Source: Marchantia polymorpha subsp. ruderalis
Taxonomy: Eukaryota > Streptophyta > Marchantiopsida > Marchantiales > Marchantiaceae
Assembly: GCA_037833965.1 (NCBI GenBank)
Contig: AP031352.1
Span: 13,992,501 to 14,056,500 of the forward strand
Direction of reading: 5' to 3'
Length of the DNA: 64,000 nt
The notes beneath the pieces were generated by a model. The model was not told where the DNA came from. It searched no databases and saw nothing but the letters and a program-made list of their open reading frames with translations. How positions within the stretch are numbered: the first letter of the stretch is position 1; the number at the start of each line of letters is the position of its first letter. Both the position numbers and the translations under genes were made by a program. Below are positions 35,461 to 46,510 of this stretch, piece after piece.

Positions 35461-35574
35461 GGATAAAGTGCAATCATGTTGTAATAACCCACTAAAGGCT
35501 AAAACTGCAATATAGTGGTAGAAAGGTCGAACCCACAGGGACAGAGGAACACACAGGGTACAAAGTGTCACGTT

Positions 35575-36040
35575 TAACAGACTATTGAGGAGTTTGAATT
35601 CTCAGGCGACTGTCACTCCCAGAAATACTGCAATTGTCCACTCGGAGCGCACTCGGAGGTCGCACAGTGCAGCGTATCACACACACACACACCTGAAACT
35701 ACAGAAACACAATCCAGAGATCCGTTAGGACCTCTACTCAAGATTTCAGGGGGGAAAAGTCTCTCGCGAGTACTCGGCGAAGCTGCGGGTAGTGACTCCC
35801 AACTCCGGCTTTTACAACACTTCCACTAGCTTGCTGCTAGCGTAGGAAACCCGGTTTGGACTGCCTACTTTGGATCGAAGTCACTCAGATGCGGTGAACA
35901 ACACTCTCAACTCACAAAACGCGCAGAGAACACAGGTCCGCACTGAAGGACTCACTGAGAAACATTCCAGTAACACACCATAACAGTCTATTGAAGAGTT
36001 TGAATTCTTAGGCACCTGTCATTCCCAGAAATACTACAGG
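35575..36040. repeat. Direct repeat 406 bp apart in the tail of the two-ORF element
   Basis: The block beginning TAACAGACTATTGAGGAGTT (35575) recurs as TAACAGTCTATTGAAGAGTT (35981). Both continue through TTTGAATTCT and CCCAGAAATACT over about 60 bases. It shows an internal duplication of the tail. The following sequence has further GAACTATTCAAGT / GAACTGCTCAAGT repeats near 36185 and 36250. Confidence 0.6.
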
Positions 36041-36487
36041 GGATACCCTGAAGGCACCTGCTGCAGCGTAACCTGAATTTACAACCAAGGCTTACACGAA
36101 GTAGCAAAACTTCACTTTGGCATTCAGGGGAAAAATCCCGAAGGAGTACAATCAGGAACAAACACTCGAAGGTGTAGGGGCGAAACTATTCAAGTATCTA
36201 ACTAGTCACTGGCTCTAAGCATCGGCAATCACCCGCAGGTGTAGATCCGAACTGCTCAAGTCTCTAACCAATGTACTAGCTCTGAACATTCGGCCGAAGG
36301 CCTTCAGCTACACGATGCGGATCGCTAAGGTGTAGCTCCTCTTGCGTGGTGACAGAACTAAGGACACAAACACGCAGAGAAAATGAGTTCTTGATCTGCA
36401 CTTCCAAAATTGGGAAAGAACCCAAGGCAAGACGCCTTGAACTACTTTATACCTTCTAAGTCCTAACTAGCACTACACTGCACTACG

Positions 36488-37570
36488 CTACACGCCGGCA
36501 CGGAACCACGCTACACTACACTCCGCGGAACCTGTGCTTCGCCTCCTGCGCGACGGACTGCCGCGCACTAACTCCCTACCCTGCCAGTCTTCAGCTCGAC
36601 TGCGCAGTCCCAACCGCTGCAACGCCGCGGACACCTCCGCCTCGAGGGTGGACATGGTATCCCGCGCCTTCGACAGAAAAGAGTCTAACTTCTTCACCAC
36701 CCGCCGCCGACTCCTACTGTCACCTGACAACAACCCGGCTGCACGAAGCTCCAACTCACGCAGTGTGAGTTTCTCCTGCGCCGCCACTTCCCAGTGGGCG
36801 TAGCCCTTGAGACAGTGGGCGACTCGCCTCGCCATCTCCTCCTTCGTGCGATCTGCCTCTCGCCTGCGATCATCTTCAATTACCACTAACTGCGATTCGG
36901 CCTCCGCACGTTGAGCTCTCAATTCCCCACACTCCGACTGCAGCCTGCGGATCAAATCCTCATCCGCCTGTCGTGCGAGCTGACACTCCGCCAACAACCG
37001 CGTCTGTCGCACGAGCTCCTCTGATAGAACCTGATTCTGAGTTTTCTCAGAAATCAGTTCTTCCGTGGTCTTCACCACATCCCTGGTGAGCTCTTGTAGT
37101 CTCGCTTGCTTCAATGCGTCGTAGTGGGTGTGCGACTTCCGCACGAGATTATACTGTCCCCACAAACACGCATGCTTCTCCCGTAAATCCTTGAGTTCCC
37201 GATCCACCCTAGCTAGTAGCTTGCTGGTGTGGACTTTAGTGCGAGTCCGCCTGCGCACTAACTCGATGTAGGACCCCGGCTGGAGTGGATCGGCGTATTT
37301 ATCAAATTTGCGATCCAAGTACCTCAGCAGAGGTATTACCTGCTCAGAGAGCGCCGCCGCCGGCGCTCCAACAATTTCCTCCTCCTCCTCCTCGGTGTCT
37401 CCCGATCCCGACATTGCTTCTGTGGAGCCTCCTTCGTCATCATCCGAGGGAAGGATTTCGGTCGCCATTGATGGCGTTGGCGACTGACCCGAGTGGGGCT
37501 GCACGTCGTCTACGGGTGCTGCCACCAAAGACACTCCCGCAGCTTTGCTGCTACCCGCTAAAATGTCCAA
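36488..37570 (-). CDS. Element ORF2: acidic and coiled-coil protein
   Basis: 360-codon open frame; the first ATG is at 37468. It begins with an acidic patch (ILPSDDDEGG, then DTEEEEEEIV). A long charged helical stretch follows, rich in E, R, Q and L, typical of a coiled coil (LARVDRELKDLREKHACLWG, ELVRQTRLLAECQLARQ), and the tail is arginine-rich. The same frame stays open and protein-like upstream of 37570 to a TGA near 37675, and beyond that stop continues in the ORF1 region (LTQDLTEERIVCPRDEIR). ORF1 and ORF2 were therefore probably one protein, broken by one frameshift (about 37790-37850) and one stop. Function unknown; perhaps the second half of a gag-like protein. Confidence 0.5.
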   Translation of the reverse strand: MDILAGSSKAAGVSLVAAPVDDVQPHSGQSPTPSMATEILPSDDDEGGSTEAMSGSGDTEEEEEEIVGAPAAALSEQVIPLLRYLDRKFDKYADPLQPGSYIELVRRRTRTKVHTSKLLARVDRELKDLREKHACLWGQYNLVRKSHTHYDALKQARLQELTRDVVKTTEELISEKTQNQVLSEELVRQTRLLAECQLARQADEDLIRRLQSECGELRAQRAEAESQLVVIEDDRRREADRTKEEMARRVAHCLKGYAHWEVAAQEKLTLRELELRAAGLLSGDSRSRRRVVKKLDSFLSKARDTMSTLEAEVSAALQRLGLRSRAEDWQGRELVRGSPSRRRRSTGSAECSVAWFRAGV

Positions 37571-37654
37571 GGCGGTGGGTGAATGTGGCCGTGCTACATC
37601 CCCATCATCCGCTTGTCGCTCGTCGACCGTGTCCTCTTCGCCGCCGACGTCCGC

Positions 37655-40195
37655 CGCCGAAGGCGATCAAGCGGAATGTGTCTGTGCGGGGTGTGATTGC
37701 GCATCGCGCACCCGAATTTCGTCCCGCGGACAGACAATCCGCTCCTCCGTTAGGTCCTGCGTGAGGGCTGTGTCTGGCCTGCGCGTAGGCGCAAGTACCG
37801 GCGCCTGATCCGCCGCAGGCGCAGCGCCGAAGGCGACAGAGCCGAAGGCCGCTCGCCCGATGTACCTGGCCCCGAAGGCCCTATCGCCGAAGGCGCAGCT
37901 GCCGGCGGATTACCCGCCGAAGGTGCGGACTCCGCACGCTCCCTGCTCAAAACTCGTTGGCCCGAAGGCCCTGGCGCCGAAGGCGCAAATCGCTGCGCGT
38001 GATACGTCGGAGGCTCTGGTCCCGAAGGCCCTTGACCCGAAGGCGGATCTTCCGCCGGCTCCTTCCCCTTCCTACGTTGCATTGGGGGTGAATCCTCTGC
38101 ATCGGTGTCGACCTCGTTATCCCGCACATACTTCCCGGGATGGTCAACGGACAATGGCGGAAAGCGAGCGAGCTCCGCCGCGGTCAAATAGTTCCTCTGT
38201 CGATAGAAATTTATCAAGAAAGGGGAGAGGTGATTGAGAGTTCCCCCCTTCTCCTCGAATGCGTGTTGTCGCATCACTCTATGCAGGATGCTCGCCAAGT
38301 GAACTGGAGCTCCCTCCAATATGAGCTCCACAAAAGAAACCTGCCACAAGGTGATGTAGGAGGTGCGGTGTGGCTGCAGCAATTGCAGCAGCGCTGCCGC
38401 TAACGTTCGGCGGAAGCGATCTTTGTAGTCGCGGGTCTTGTACCCATTCTTGATAGACCTCTCCCGTTTGAACAATTCCACAAATTGCACCTCGTCCTGC
38501 TTCGACACCTTGACGCTCTCACATTCAAAGAGGAGGTACCCTTCGATGCCGGCACACCTCCCCAATGCCTGCGCCCAATCCTGGACGGTCCACCGATCTA
38601 CATGCGGACGCAATCCGCGCGTAGGTGGTCGCCAAGGTTCCAGCCATTCGTGCACCATGTGCACACAAATGTAATTCCATCCCCACAACAAGAAATTGAG
38701 CTTTCTTGCAATCAGCCGCTCCTCGTAGGCACGCAACCCATTCTGTGGAAGCCGGAGCGGCAGCATCCACAATATGTTCAGCTTCGACATTGCGTTCTTG
38801 AAATTAGCTTGCTCGCTAACTCTCTCTCTGCTCCACTCGAGCTCCTTGCTCCCTCTGCAAACTCTAATCTCACTCAATTCCAGATCGCGCGCACTCAATT
38901 CTCTCTCAATCAACAAGTAATCCTCCGCGCGGCGATGTCTAGAATGTTTAACAGCTAGCAGATGGACGCGCGCAGCTCGCACTAGAAAATGAAATCGCGA
39001 ATTCAAGAATGGGGCGCCCTCCGTCTCCTGGTCGAAGGTCATGGTCGGCTCTTGGTCGTGAGGGTCGAATCATTTGATGGCCGCGCCGGCTCCGCGCTAA
39101 AACGGTCTCCTTTCTCACGCGCGGCTTCACGCTCCGCCGACGCCGATTTAACTCACACGCTCAAATTGGCAAATTTGAACTCCGCTAGCGTACTACGCAG
39201 CGGACATGGGTGCGCAGCGCCGAAGGCGGATTTCTCGCCTTGCGCGCTACACTCGTTCGTACCACTCTTCGGCCAATCCCCCTCCACCGAAGGCGATCGT
39301 CCGCGCATCGGACAAAAGTTGAACTCCCTTCTGCGTAGGCGGAATCCCCGGCGGAATCTCCGCCGGCGCGGAACTTCATCTGCCTGTGCGTAGGCGAATT
39401 CCATCCGCGTTGCTGCGCTGGCGCCGAAGGCATTGACCACGGTCAACAGGCTCCGTCCAGTCTGTCCATTTCTCGCCTCTCCGTTGGCGCTCTTGTCGCC
39501 GTAACTCCGTCCGACCGAAGGCGCATCCATCCGTTTCGTCCGTACAGTCCGTACGGTCAGTACAAATTTTACTACTCCGGTGGTTCCTCGCCCGTCCGCG
39601 CTGCTGCGCTGGTGCGGAAGGCGCCGTACAATTTCTAACCCCGAAGGCGCATTTCTAGGGCCGAAGGCGGATTTCCCGCCGACGCCGAAGCGCCTGTGCG
39701 TAGGCGGGCTTCGCTCGTCCGCCTGGGCAAAGGTTTCCTCGCCTACGAGTAGGCGACATTCGCGGCGGACATCGCGCTGACGTCAAACCCTATTCCGCCT
39801 ACGCGTAGGCGAACTGCCTTCGTCCGCGCATAGGACAAACTTTCCTCGCCTACTCGTAGGCGAGAAGCTGAGTATCTTGCGACCTTTATAACTCCCGGAG
39901 TCCCCATCCGTTCGTGGCGTTCTTGGGCTGGTTAGAATCAGCGCGTTGAGCTCTTTCCAACAAGACCCTAACCAAGTCGAGGCGTTTGGGAATTGACCAA
40001 GTTCTGAAGGATTCCTCTAGCGCCGAAGGCGCAGCGCCGAAGGCGGATTTTGCGCCTTGCGCCGAAGGGGTTATTCCTTCAGAGCTCGCATGTAGCGTGG
40101 TGTCTGTCCCTGACATTGCACCCAACTCCTGGATTCTACGAGTTCTCTCGAGAATCTCTGCGATCTTCCAATTTCACTCTGTTTTGATGCACCGA
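37655..40195. repeat. Dense array of CCGAAGGC words and GCCTA-TAGGC palindromes
   Basis: About twenty copies of CCGAAGGC or close variants occur, in both the coding tail of ORF1 (37660-38040) and the non-coding leader (39220-40195). They are irregularly spaced and embedded in different flanks. Palindromes occur at 39741-39756 (CGCCTACGAGTAGGCG), 39796-39811 (CGCCTACGCGTAGGCG, perfect) and 39845-39864 (CTCGCCTACTCGTAGGCGAG). Single-arm forms (GCGTAGGCG) are at 39334, 39386, 39696 and 37778. The same two words occur in the insertion at 24.3-24.7 kb. Confidence 0.7.
37750..39042 (-). CDS. Element ORF1: plant-transposon-type gag-like protein
   Basis: 430-codon ATG-started frame. The central part (about residues 110-290) has aromatic and leucine-rich helices, such as WNYICVHMVHEWLEPWRPP, SYITLWQVSFVELILEGAPV and LASILHRVMRQHAFEEKGG. 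This layout resembles the proteins annotated in plants as putative transposon or retrotransposon gag-like (the Transposase_32 type); the resemblance is from memory. The C-terminal 120 residues are a proline-serine-glycine-rich tail (PSGQGPSGPEPP, APSAPGPSGQRVL) produced by the repeated CCTTCGG words. Antisense open frames here are shadows. Confidence 0.5.
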   Translation of the reverse strand: MTFDQETEGAPFLNSRFHFLVRAARVHLLAVKHSRHRRAEDYLLIERELSARDLELSEIRVCRGSKELEWSRERVSEQANFKNAMSKLNILWMLPLRLPQNGLRAYEERLIARKLNFLLWGWNYICVHMVHEWLEPWRPPTRGLRPHVDRWTVQDWAQALGRCAGIEGYLLFECESVKVSKQDEVQFVELFKRERSIKNGYKTRDYKDRFRRTLAAALLQLLQPHRTSYITLWQVSFVELILEGAPVHLASILHRVMRQHAFEEKGGTLNHLSPFLINFYRQRNYLTAAELARFPPLSVDHPGKYVRDNEVDTDAEDSPPMQRRKGKEPAEDPPSGQGPSGPEPPTYHAQRFAPSAPGPSGQRVLSRERAESAPSAGNPPAAAPSAIGPSGPGTSGERPSALSPSALRLRRIRRRYLRLRAGQTQPSRRT

Positions 40196-40279
40196 AGGCT
40201 ATTTACACTGCTGCCGCGGTACAGTTTTCCAAAAATGTTTTAATTTCCTCAAAAATACCAAAAGTGGGGTACCACACAT

Positions 40280-43200
40280 GTGATCTACGAATACTTCACC
40301 GATCTGAAGAGATTCAACTGGATCGCACCCCCAGAGTGTGCTTTAAACTAGCCTTAGAATTTTAGATTGGAACGTTTTGCGTACGTCTGTGAATTTACAC
40401 ACCACTCTTCTTATCACTAGTCGATACATTAGTGTGAGATGACTTAGTAATAGGAGGATCATCAGACCTGCAGACTTCTTACCGTTTCTTACCGTTTTTA
40501 TAATGGTTGCCTCGTTTTCCAACAACACATGTTAATTCATTTTTGTCCTAAATGTGAGTAAAGACACTTTCATTGGCCAAAACTCGAAACTGTAATTCAA
40601 GCCGCATATCACGGGGGTGTTTGTACACTTCTCTTTGCTGCGAGAAGAATCGCCAGAGCAAAAGTACTGGTGAAGTTTGTCTAGCTGGCGAAAAAAACCG
40701 GCATGAAGGAACAAGCTAGACATTACAGACTAACTAGAGAACCCACTCCTTGTACCTCTCATGATTTGATGCACCTGCTCTCTCTGTGCTGTGCCTTTTC
40801 TTGCTCTAAGGAGCTGAACTGAAATTCCTGAGGTTCTTACAAATTCTAGACTTAAATAATAAAAATCCGGAAACTTGGAGATTTCTCAAAGAGTAAAAGT
40901 AGATACTTGAGTAATTTCAATGAGTTCCCTTACAAATCTTCATGACTACATGTTTTGGATCCGATGCTTTTTATAATAATTACACGGTGTAACTTCGTTT
41001 GATCCCAGAAATTTTGTGTCTGAAACATAATCCTCAATTGATGATAAAGAGGGATGAATAACTTCTTAAATTGAATTGAGATGAATGTACATAAGAGTCG
41101 TCATATCCATCTTTCTAAACCTTCTAACTTTATAGAAATATAGCATAATTATACAAACTAAAGATTGATGAATCAAAATTCTAAAAACCACAAACTAATA
41201 TGTTTTGTGCCTAAAACAATCTTACATTATCTTCTGTAGAACGAATTTCTTACAATTAAATTTTTTATTGAAATATTAAAAGATTCTTTATATACTGATA
41301 ATCATCAATTATATATTAAAGATCTACAAATTTTCATGAAAAGGAAAGTAATAAATTCCCATATTAAAAGAATGTAAGAGTATTTCAAAAGAAAAATAAA
41401 CATGAAAAGAAAAAAAATTTCAATAAAGAAATCGAGATCAATTGATTCTTTATAATTTTTTTCAAATTATGGTAGAATATTCTGACGGAGAGACATTTCA
41501 TTCTTAGTTGAAAAAAATTGTAATGAATTTTTATTGAAGGTTTAATTTTTTTCCAACTGATTATATTATGTTTGAGTGATCATAATCATATAATTCATAT
41601 TTATGAATATAATAAATACCTCTGGAAAATATATGCAATATTTTATTGAGCATGAAACATTAAATTTTATTGAAAATATATTTTAGTAAAATTGAACATT
41701 TATAAGATTTCAAAAACTACTTTATTTTCAATTCAATATATTTATATATATTATAATTAGAAAGATCACACTTTTCTATCATTTCTTACATTATTTTAAA
41801 TCAAATTTTCTCATTAAGTATAGCATAAAAAGTTTAACATCGAAATTGAGCCACAAAACTTCATTAAATTTTTTAGAATATTATCTAAACGTTTGGTTTC
41901 TCAGCGGTTGAAACTAAAACCAGTGTCTCCGAAAGGTAAATAAAGAATAACAATAGGAATATTAATTATTACTTATCTGAACATAAAATGTAAGGAACAG
42001 GAAATAAATATATAAAAATAAAACTTTCTTGTGGATGGTGCATGGTACGGCAACCGGGAGGATTTATTCTCACAAGATGCTGTAGCCCAGTCTGGCTATC
42101 CCCCGTGAGGTCTCTTAGGCCTTAGTGAGGTCTCTTCCTCACTAAGGCCCGAAGGGTCATTAGCTTTATGAGAAGGTTGATGGTAGTTTAACGGGGTTGG
42201 AAGATTTGGACCAGCCTTTTGCAAATAAGAAATCTGTTGGTGAGTTGAACATAAAATGGAAAACTTTTAAATCCTTTAGGAATTCTCTGTGTTTAAGCAG
42301 CCTTCATACTAGCAAAAAACGTATTCCTAAGCTTAATGTGAGAAATCAATAAGAGATTAGCTCAAGAAGTAATGTAAAAGTTCTTAAACTAGTCTAAATA
42401 TCTCGGGGTCTAGTAATTGCTTGTAATTGCATATTTGTCATGATAACTCTTTTTTTCTTCTTTCGGACTTATAAACTCCTCCTATCTCCGAAGTCTTGAT
42501 TTCTATCATAAGAGACACTATCCTTTTAAGTGGATAGGTGGAAGTACGGTATGATGAGTCAGAGAAACGTGTGGTTTCGGAACCTATTGAGATGACTCAA
42601 GAATTTTGTTGTTTTGATTTCGCAAGTCTTTGGGAACAACCTCAATATGCCAAAGTAAAGTCAAGTTATTAAGGACACAATTAAAGCTTTGAGAAGAAAG
42701 TCAAAGAGGAAAGTAAAAACCAAGAATGCACTACATTCTTGGTTTCTACTTTCCTCTTTGACTTTGACCTACTATATGATGTGAATCAGCCCAGGCCTAG
42801 ATAAGCTTGAATATGTTCCAAAACGTACATACAGACACGGTCCTATCAGGTAGCTTTGGCACAGCCACGTAGTGCAAAGATCAAAGGATACCGTAGACCA
42901 GCAGGACAAGACAGAAAATGAAAGACTCTTTTTGGTTGGGAGTGTAGCAGAATCAGCTAATACTAAAACCAAAGTCAATAAAGTTAAGTCTAGGCGGATG
43001 ACAACTACTGCTCCACAAGGGCCCGCGACTGCCTGACACAATCCAAACCAACAATAAAATGCAAGATCAAGTATTTGAGACCATAGGATTTTGGTTTGAT
43101 GATGGAAAAAATAATCAACTAGATGGATACGGTAATGACGTTTCATTTTTTTTAAAAAGAGAAAAAGATATGATGGTAAGTAGAAAAAAAGCATGGAAAG

Positions 43201-44640
43201 ATTCCTAGCAATCCAGAAGGCACGAAAAAAGTTTCTAAAATACAACATAAAAAAGTAACTATATTGAGATTTATTTTAACATACATTCCAAAGCATTTGT
43301 CCACAGTCCAAGAATTATACGTTCAATATTGCTTTGAACAAAAATGCTAGTCATAAAATGTGACAACATAATGATTTAGAATCAATATCCTGAACCTAAA
43401 GATGTTTATACTTGTTTAAAAAAAAATTTAATTTTTTTTTGGAATTCTTATGTCACATCATCACATAAATTATTATGTGAATGTAATTTTTAGCCTGTAA
43501 TTTTTTATTTAGATACAAAACTTATAAGATATTCTTCTGATAGTACTTCCTCTTCAAATTTTGATCTGGAATATAAAGATATTAAATGTCATATTTTCAA
43601 AAATCTATTTTTGGTAATAAAATTTTCACAAATGTTGCAAATATAATTGTAGAAATTCTTTAAATTAATGTAAATCAGCATATAGTTTTATTTAGCAACA
43701 AACCTAAATAATGCAAATGGTGCTCCAATCAGCTTCATTTTTATTGATTCAGATCTTTCATCAATAATATATTTAATAGACTTAGTTATTAGAGTATAAA
43801 TAGACAAAACCAATATCTAGATAATTCAATGTGATATTCGAAAATTTTTTGTTTGTAAAATATTTCGTAAAGCAAACTACTCTTCAACATCATTAATTGA
43901 AAAAATATTGCATGAAGTGAATTCGGCTGCTGTACTACGACGCTTTCCTGGATTCTTTTTCATTGCCTGCCGTCTCGGGGCTCCATGCCACTCCAGGTGG
44001 TACAGTTATTTGTACACTGACTAGAGTTTCTGGAATTTCAAGGGGGCTATATGGAAAATTATATTCTCGATGTAACACCGAGACATATTTCGAGATCGAA
44101 CTATCGAACTCATCAGCGTCATTACTCTATATTCATACCACACGGTGAATAATTTCTTCCTGAGACCCATACGCTGCAATCCAGAGGAACAATCATGCAG
44201 ACAGCAGTCACGTTGTGGTTAAGAGTTGCTGGTAGAATTCACTTGGGCGATGTTAGGTGGTTGAGAGCATTCCGAAGAATCATTCTCAATTACCCATGAA
44301 CATCATACTTGTGGTAATCTCTGCAATTCTATTATATTTTATTATACTCGATTAATTTTTATTGGTTTCCAACCCAGCAACTTGATTCTGTAATACTCAC
44401 CCATAACTGTAGCAGGACAGGATACTTGGTGACTCTCCGAGAGACCAAAAAAGCAATCTGGTAAGCAATCGCTTACCAGAGGATTGTGTAGGGTGCTCTT
44501 GGAGGATTGTGTAGGATTTGCAGAAGATAAAAACAAACTGCGTAAATCCATTTTCTAAACTTCGTTTTCACGCCATGCGATCTGGGTAATGAATCACCAA
44601 ACATCATATACCGGTTTCGAACTTAAACGTTACTCTTGTG
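40280..44640. other. Mostly AT-rich intergenic region with several hairpins
   Basis: No gene supported. A hairpin at 42118-42149 (GGCCTTAGTGAGG / CCTCACTAAGGCC, 13-bp arms, loop TCTCTT) sits in a GC-richer patch, 42030-42190. A second at 44457-44480 has 10-bp arms (TCTGGTAAGC / GCTTACCAGA). A GC-richer stretch at about 43920-44150 contains a 61-codon frame without recognisable features. The long minus-strand frame 43248-42772 is hydrophobic but AT-driven and not convincing. Confidence 0.45.
42697..42765. repeat. 31-bp hairpin with one mismatch
   Basis: Arms 42697-42727 and 42735-42765 pair over 31 bp with a single mismatch and a 7-base loop (GCACTAC). The arm begins AAAGTCAAAGAGGAAAG. It is the longest near-perfect stem of this kind in the window and could give a double-stranded transcript, or be the collapsed remains of an inverted-repeat element. 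Confidence 0.75.
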
Positions 44641-44649
44641 GGTATCAAA

Positions 44650-45370
44650 TGCAGTGAAGAAGCCCAAAGGAAAAATAGACTTACAGGATTGCATATTCAA
44701 CTGAGCTCAAGGTTGGCTCAAAAGCTAAATTCAAAAAAAAAAGAAGGCGGTTGCGTGATTCTGATGGACTCTGTAATAAAGTTATTGTCATGTGATTTGT
44801 ACACTTAAATAAAATCTGACAAAAAATATCAAAAGTATCCACCCCACCATCTTCACTTTCTTCTGTAAAGTGAACTGACTTTCAATACAAGCCGGAACTG
44901 AGAAATAATATATTAAAGGATTGTCAATTAAGATCTGAAAATATCTAAGATATATTTCAATTTGTGGAGCACAGACTGAAAACTATAGAATAATATTGTA
45001 CATTTTTTGGAAGTGGTTGCATACATTTTCCGGATTCAATGCCAACAAGAGCGCTGGTGTAATCTGAGTTACATCAAAACACTTTTAATCTATACGCTAA
45101 TAAGAGCAAAAGCTATTTCCAGCAAACTAACCATGAGAGTTTCAACGTACCATGTGACCAACTATAACATTTCAATAAACTTCTCTTACAAGTACATCAA
45201 TGGAGTTATGACTAACCATGGTGATAATGATACTAAAACTTCTAGGTCGTAACCATGGTGGGGATACACCAGAAAGAACCAAATAATATGGATAAAATAG
45301 AAGAAAATAATGACTTGTAAAGTAAATTGATACCAGAGTTGTTTATAGTAATTTCATAAAACATATTATG
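44650..45370 (+). repeat. Dispersed repeat, copy 2 of 2
   Basis: Colinear and same-strand match to 34800-35460, with many small differences. A copy-specific run of A's (44731-44741) and small indels separate them. Unclassified. The two copies are about 9.9 kb apart. Confidence 0.55.
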
Positions 45371-46500
45371 GTCTAATATTTGGCTGCATTCCAATCTGAA
45401 TGAGAGAAAAACTAATTATTAAGTCATTATTTAGAGTTTTAAAATGATTTTTTGTATCAACATTGCTTTTCTTTAGGTCAACTTCAACTTAAATGAAGAG
45501 CGCCTACGGAGTGTTGGTGTGTAGTTATATTGATATTAAAAAAATTACTTGAAATGTTCCAATCACCTACTTGTTTTAACTTGGTAATAAAGTCGTAAGT
45601 TTCCACTCTTTTGTGTCATTAGTGAAATTGTACTATTTGAGTATAATAAATCAGATTAATGCATCTAAATAAAAAATCCCCAAGACTCAAATCGCCAAAG
45701 ATAAAAAAAAAACTAAAACAGCCAAACTAAAAATTTAAGATCTTTAAGACAATTAAGATTTCTTATGAATTTTGTTATACTCATTTTTTGAATTTTGTTT
45801 TGAATTTTTTTGAATTTTGTTATACAACACATTTTTGTTAAAAAATGTGTTGTTTGAAACAAAGTTTAATAGATTTGTTATGAATTTAAATGTGGAGATT
45901 GATGATTATACTAGATACATATAGTAGAAAGTTGTTTAATCACAATTTTAAATTTCGTTACAAAAATCCAGGTGAATGTGCTTTACACAAAAGAGAGAAA
46001 ACTGAAAACGTGAATTAACACGGTTGTTTCTAAACGACTTTGTCGGATTAGGAATGTGCTTTACTTTTCTCATTTGATTATGATATGAGCAAACGAGTGC
46101 AAAAATTACAGTATGACTTGTTTCATTCTAGTTGATATATATCCAATTTTTTCTTCACCTGCAAGCAAGTACGAAAAATGTGAATTCTTGAGAGTATTGA
46201 CGGTTGACCTTAGCAAGTATCATGCTGGTTCTATCGTGTTCTATACGACGTGATGAACAAGCAGGAGTGCTCTTAGCTCGGACGAAATCTGATTTCAATT
46301 TTATGTTTGAGGTCGAAAGACCTCCAGACTCTGGTGTTAGAACTGTGCAATGTTAGACAGTTGAGGTAGAAGAACAATCATACCAGCAGTTGAAAAGCCC
46401 GAGTATCCGTATACTCTGTACATAGTTCTTCGACCTTTTGTTTGGTAGACTTCCAAAAAGTTGATCAGTTTATTCTGAGCCTACTAGTTATGTACCGTAA
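45371..46500. other. AT-rich intergenic stretch
   Basis: No gene supported. One perfect 13-bp hairpin at 45824-45853 (ACAACACATTTTT / AAAAATGTGTTGT, loop GTTA). Confidence 0.45.
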
Positions 46501-46510
46501 TGTAGCCTAC

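Larger units (their letters stand above)
35480..40276 (-). mobile_element. Motif-saturated two-ORF element (LTR-type, unclassified)
   Basis: On the minus strand: a GC-rich leader or LTR-like segment (40276 to about 39060), two open frames (39042-37750 and 37570-36488) and a 1-kb tail to about 35480. The leader contains, in reverse complement, the GTTGGAAAGA / GCCCAAGAACG block found twice in the 1,838-bp insertion at 24.2-26.0 kb, so both belong to one family. The possible left LTR start on the minus strand is TGTGGTACCCCACTTTTGG at 40276. The other boundary, near TGTTGTAATAACCCAC at 35478, is a guess. No protease, reverse transcriptase or integrase motif is present, so it is non-autonomous or a gag-like remnant. 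Confidence 0.55.

Noticed and set aside
35521-35550. GGTCGAACCCACAGGGA, which looks like a tRNA T-arm
   Set aside because: No acceptor stem, D-arm or anticodon arm can be built around it; it is part of a retroelement end.
37285-38237. Plus-strand frames of 125-159 codons
   Set aside because: Antisense shadows of the minus-strand ORF1 and ORF2 of the two-ORF element.
42772-43248. 158-codon hydrophobic minus-strand frame
   Set aside because: Hydrophobicity follows from AT-rich codons (F, L, Y); no motif, no helix pattern of a known transporter, and no codon-use support.
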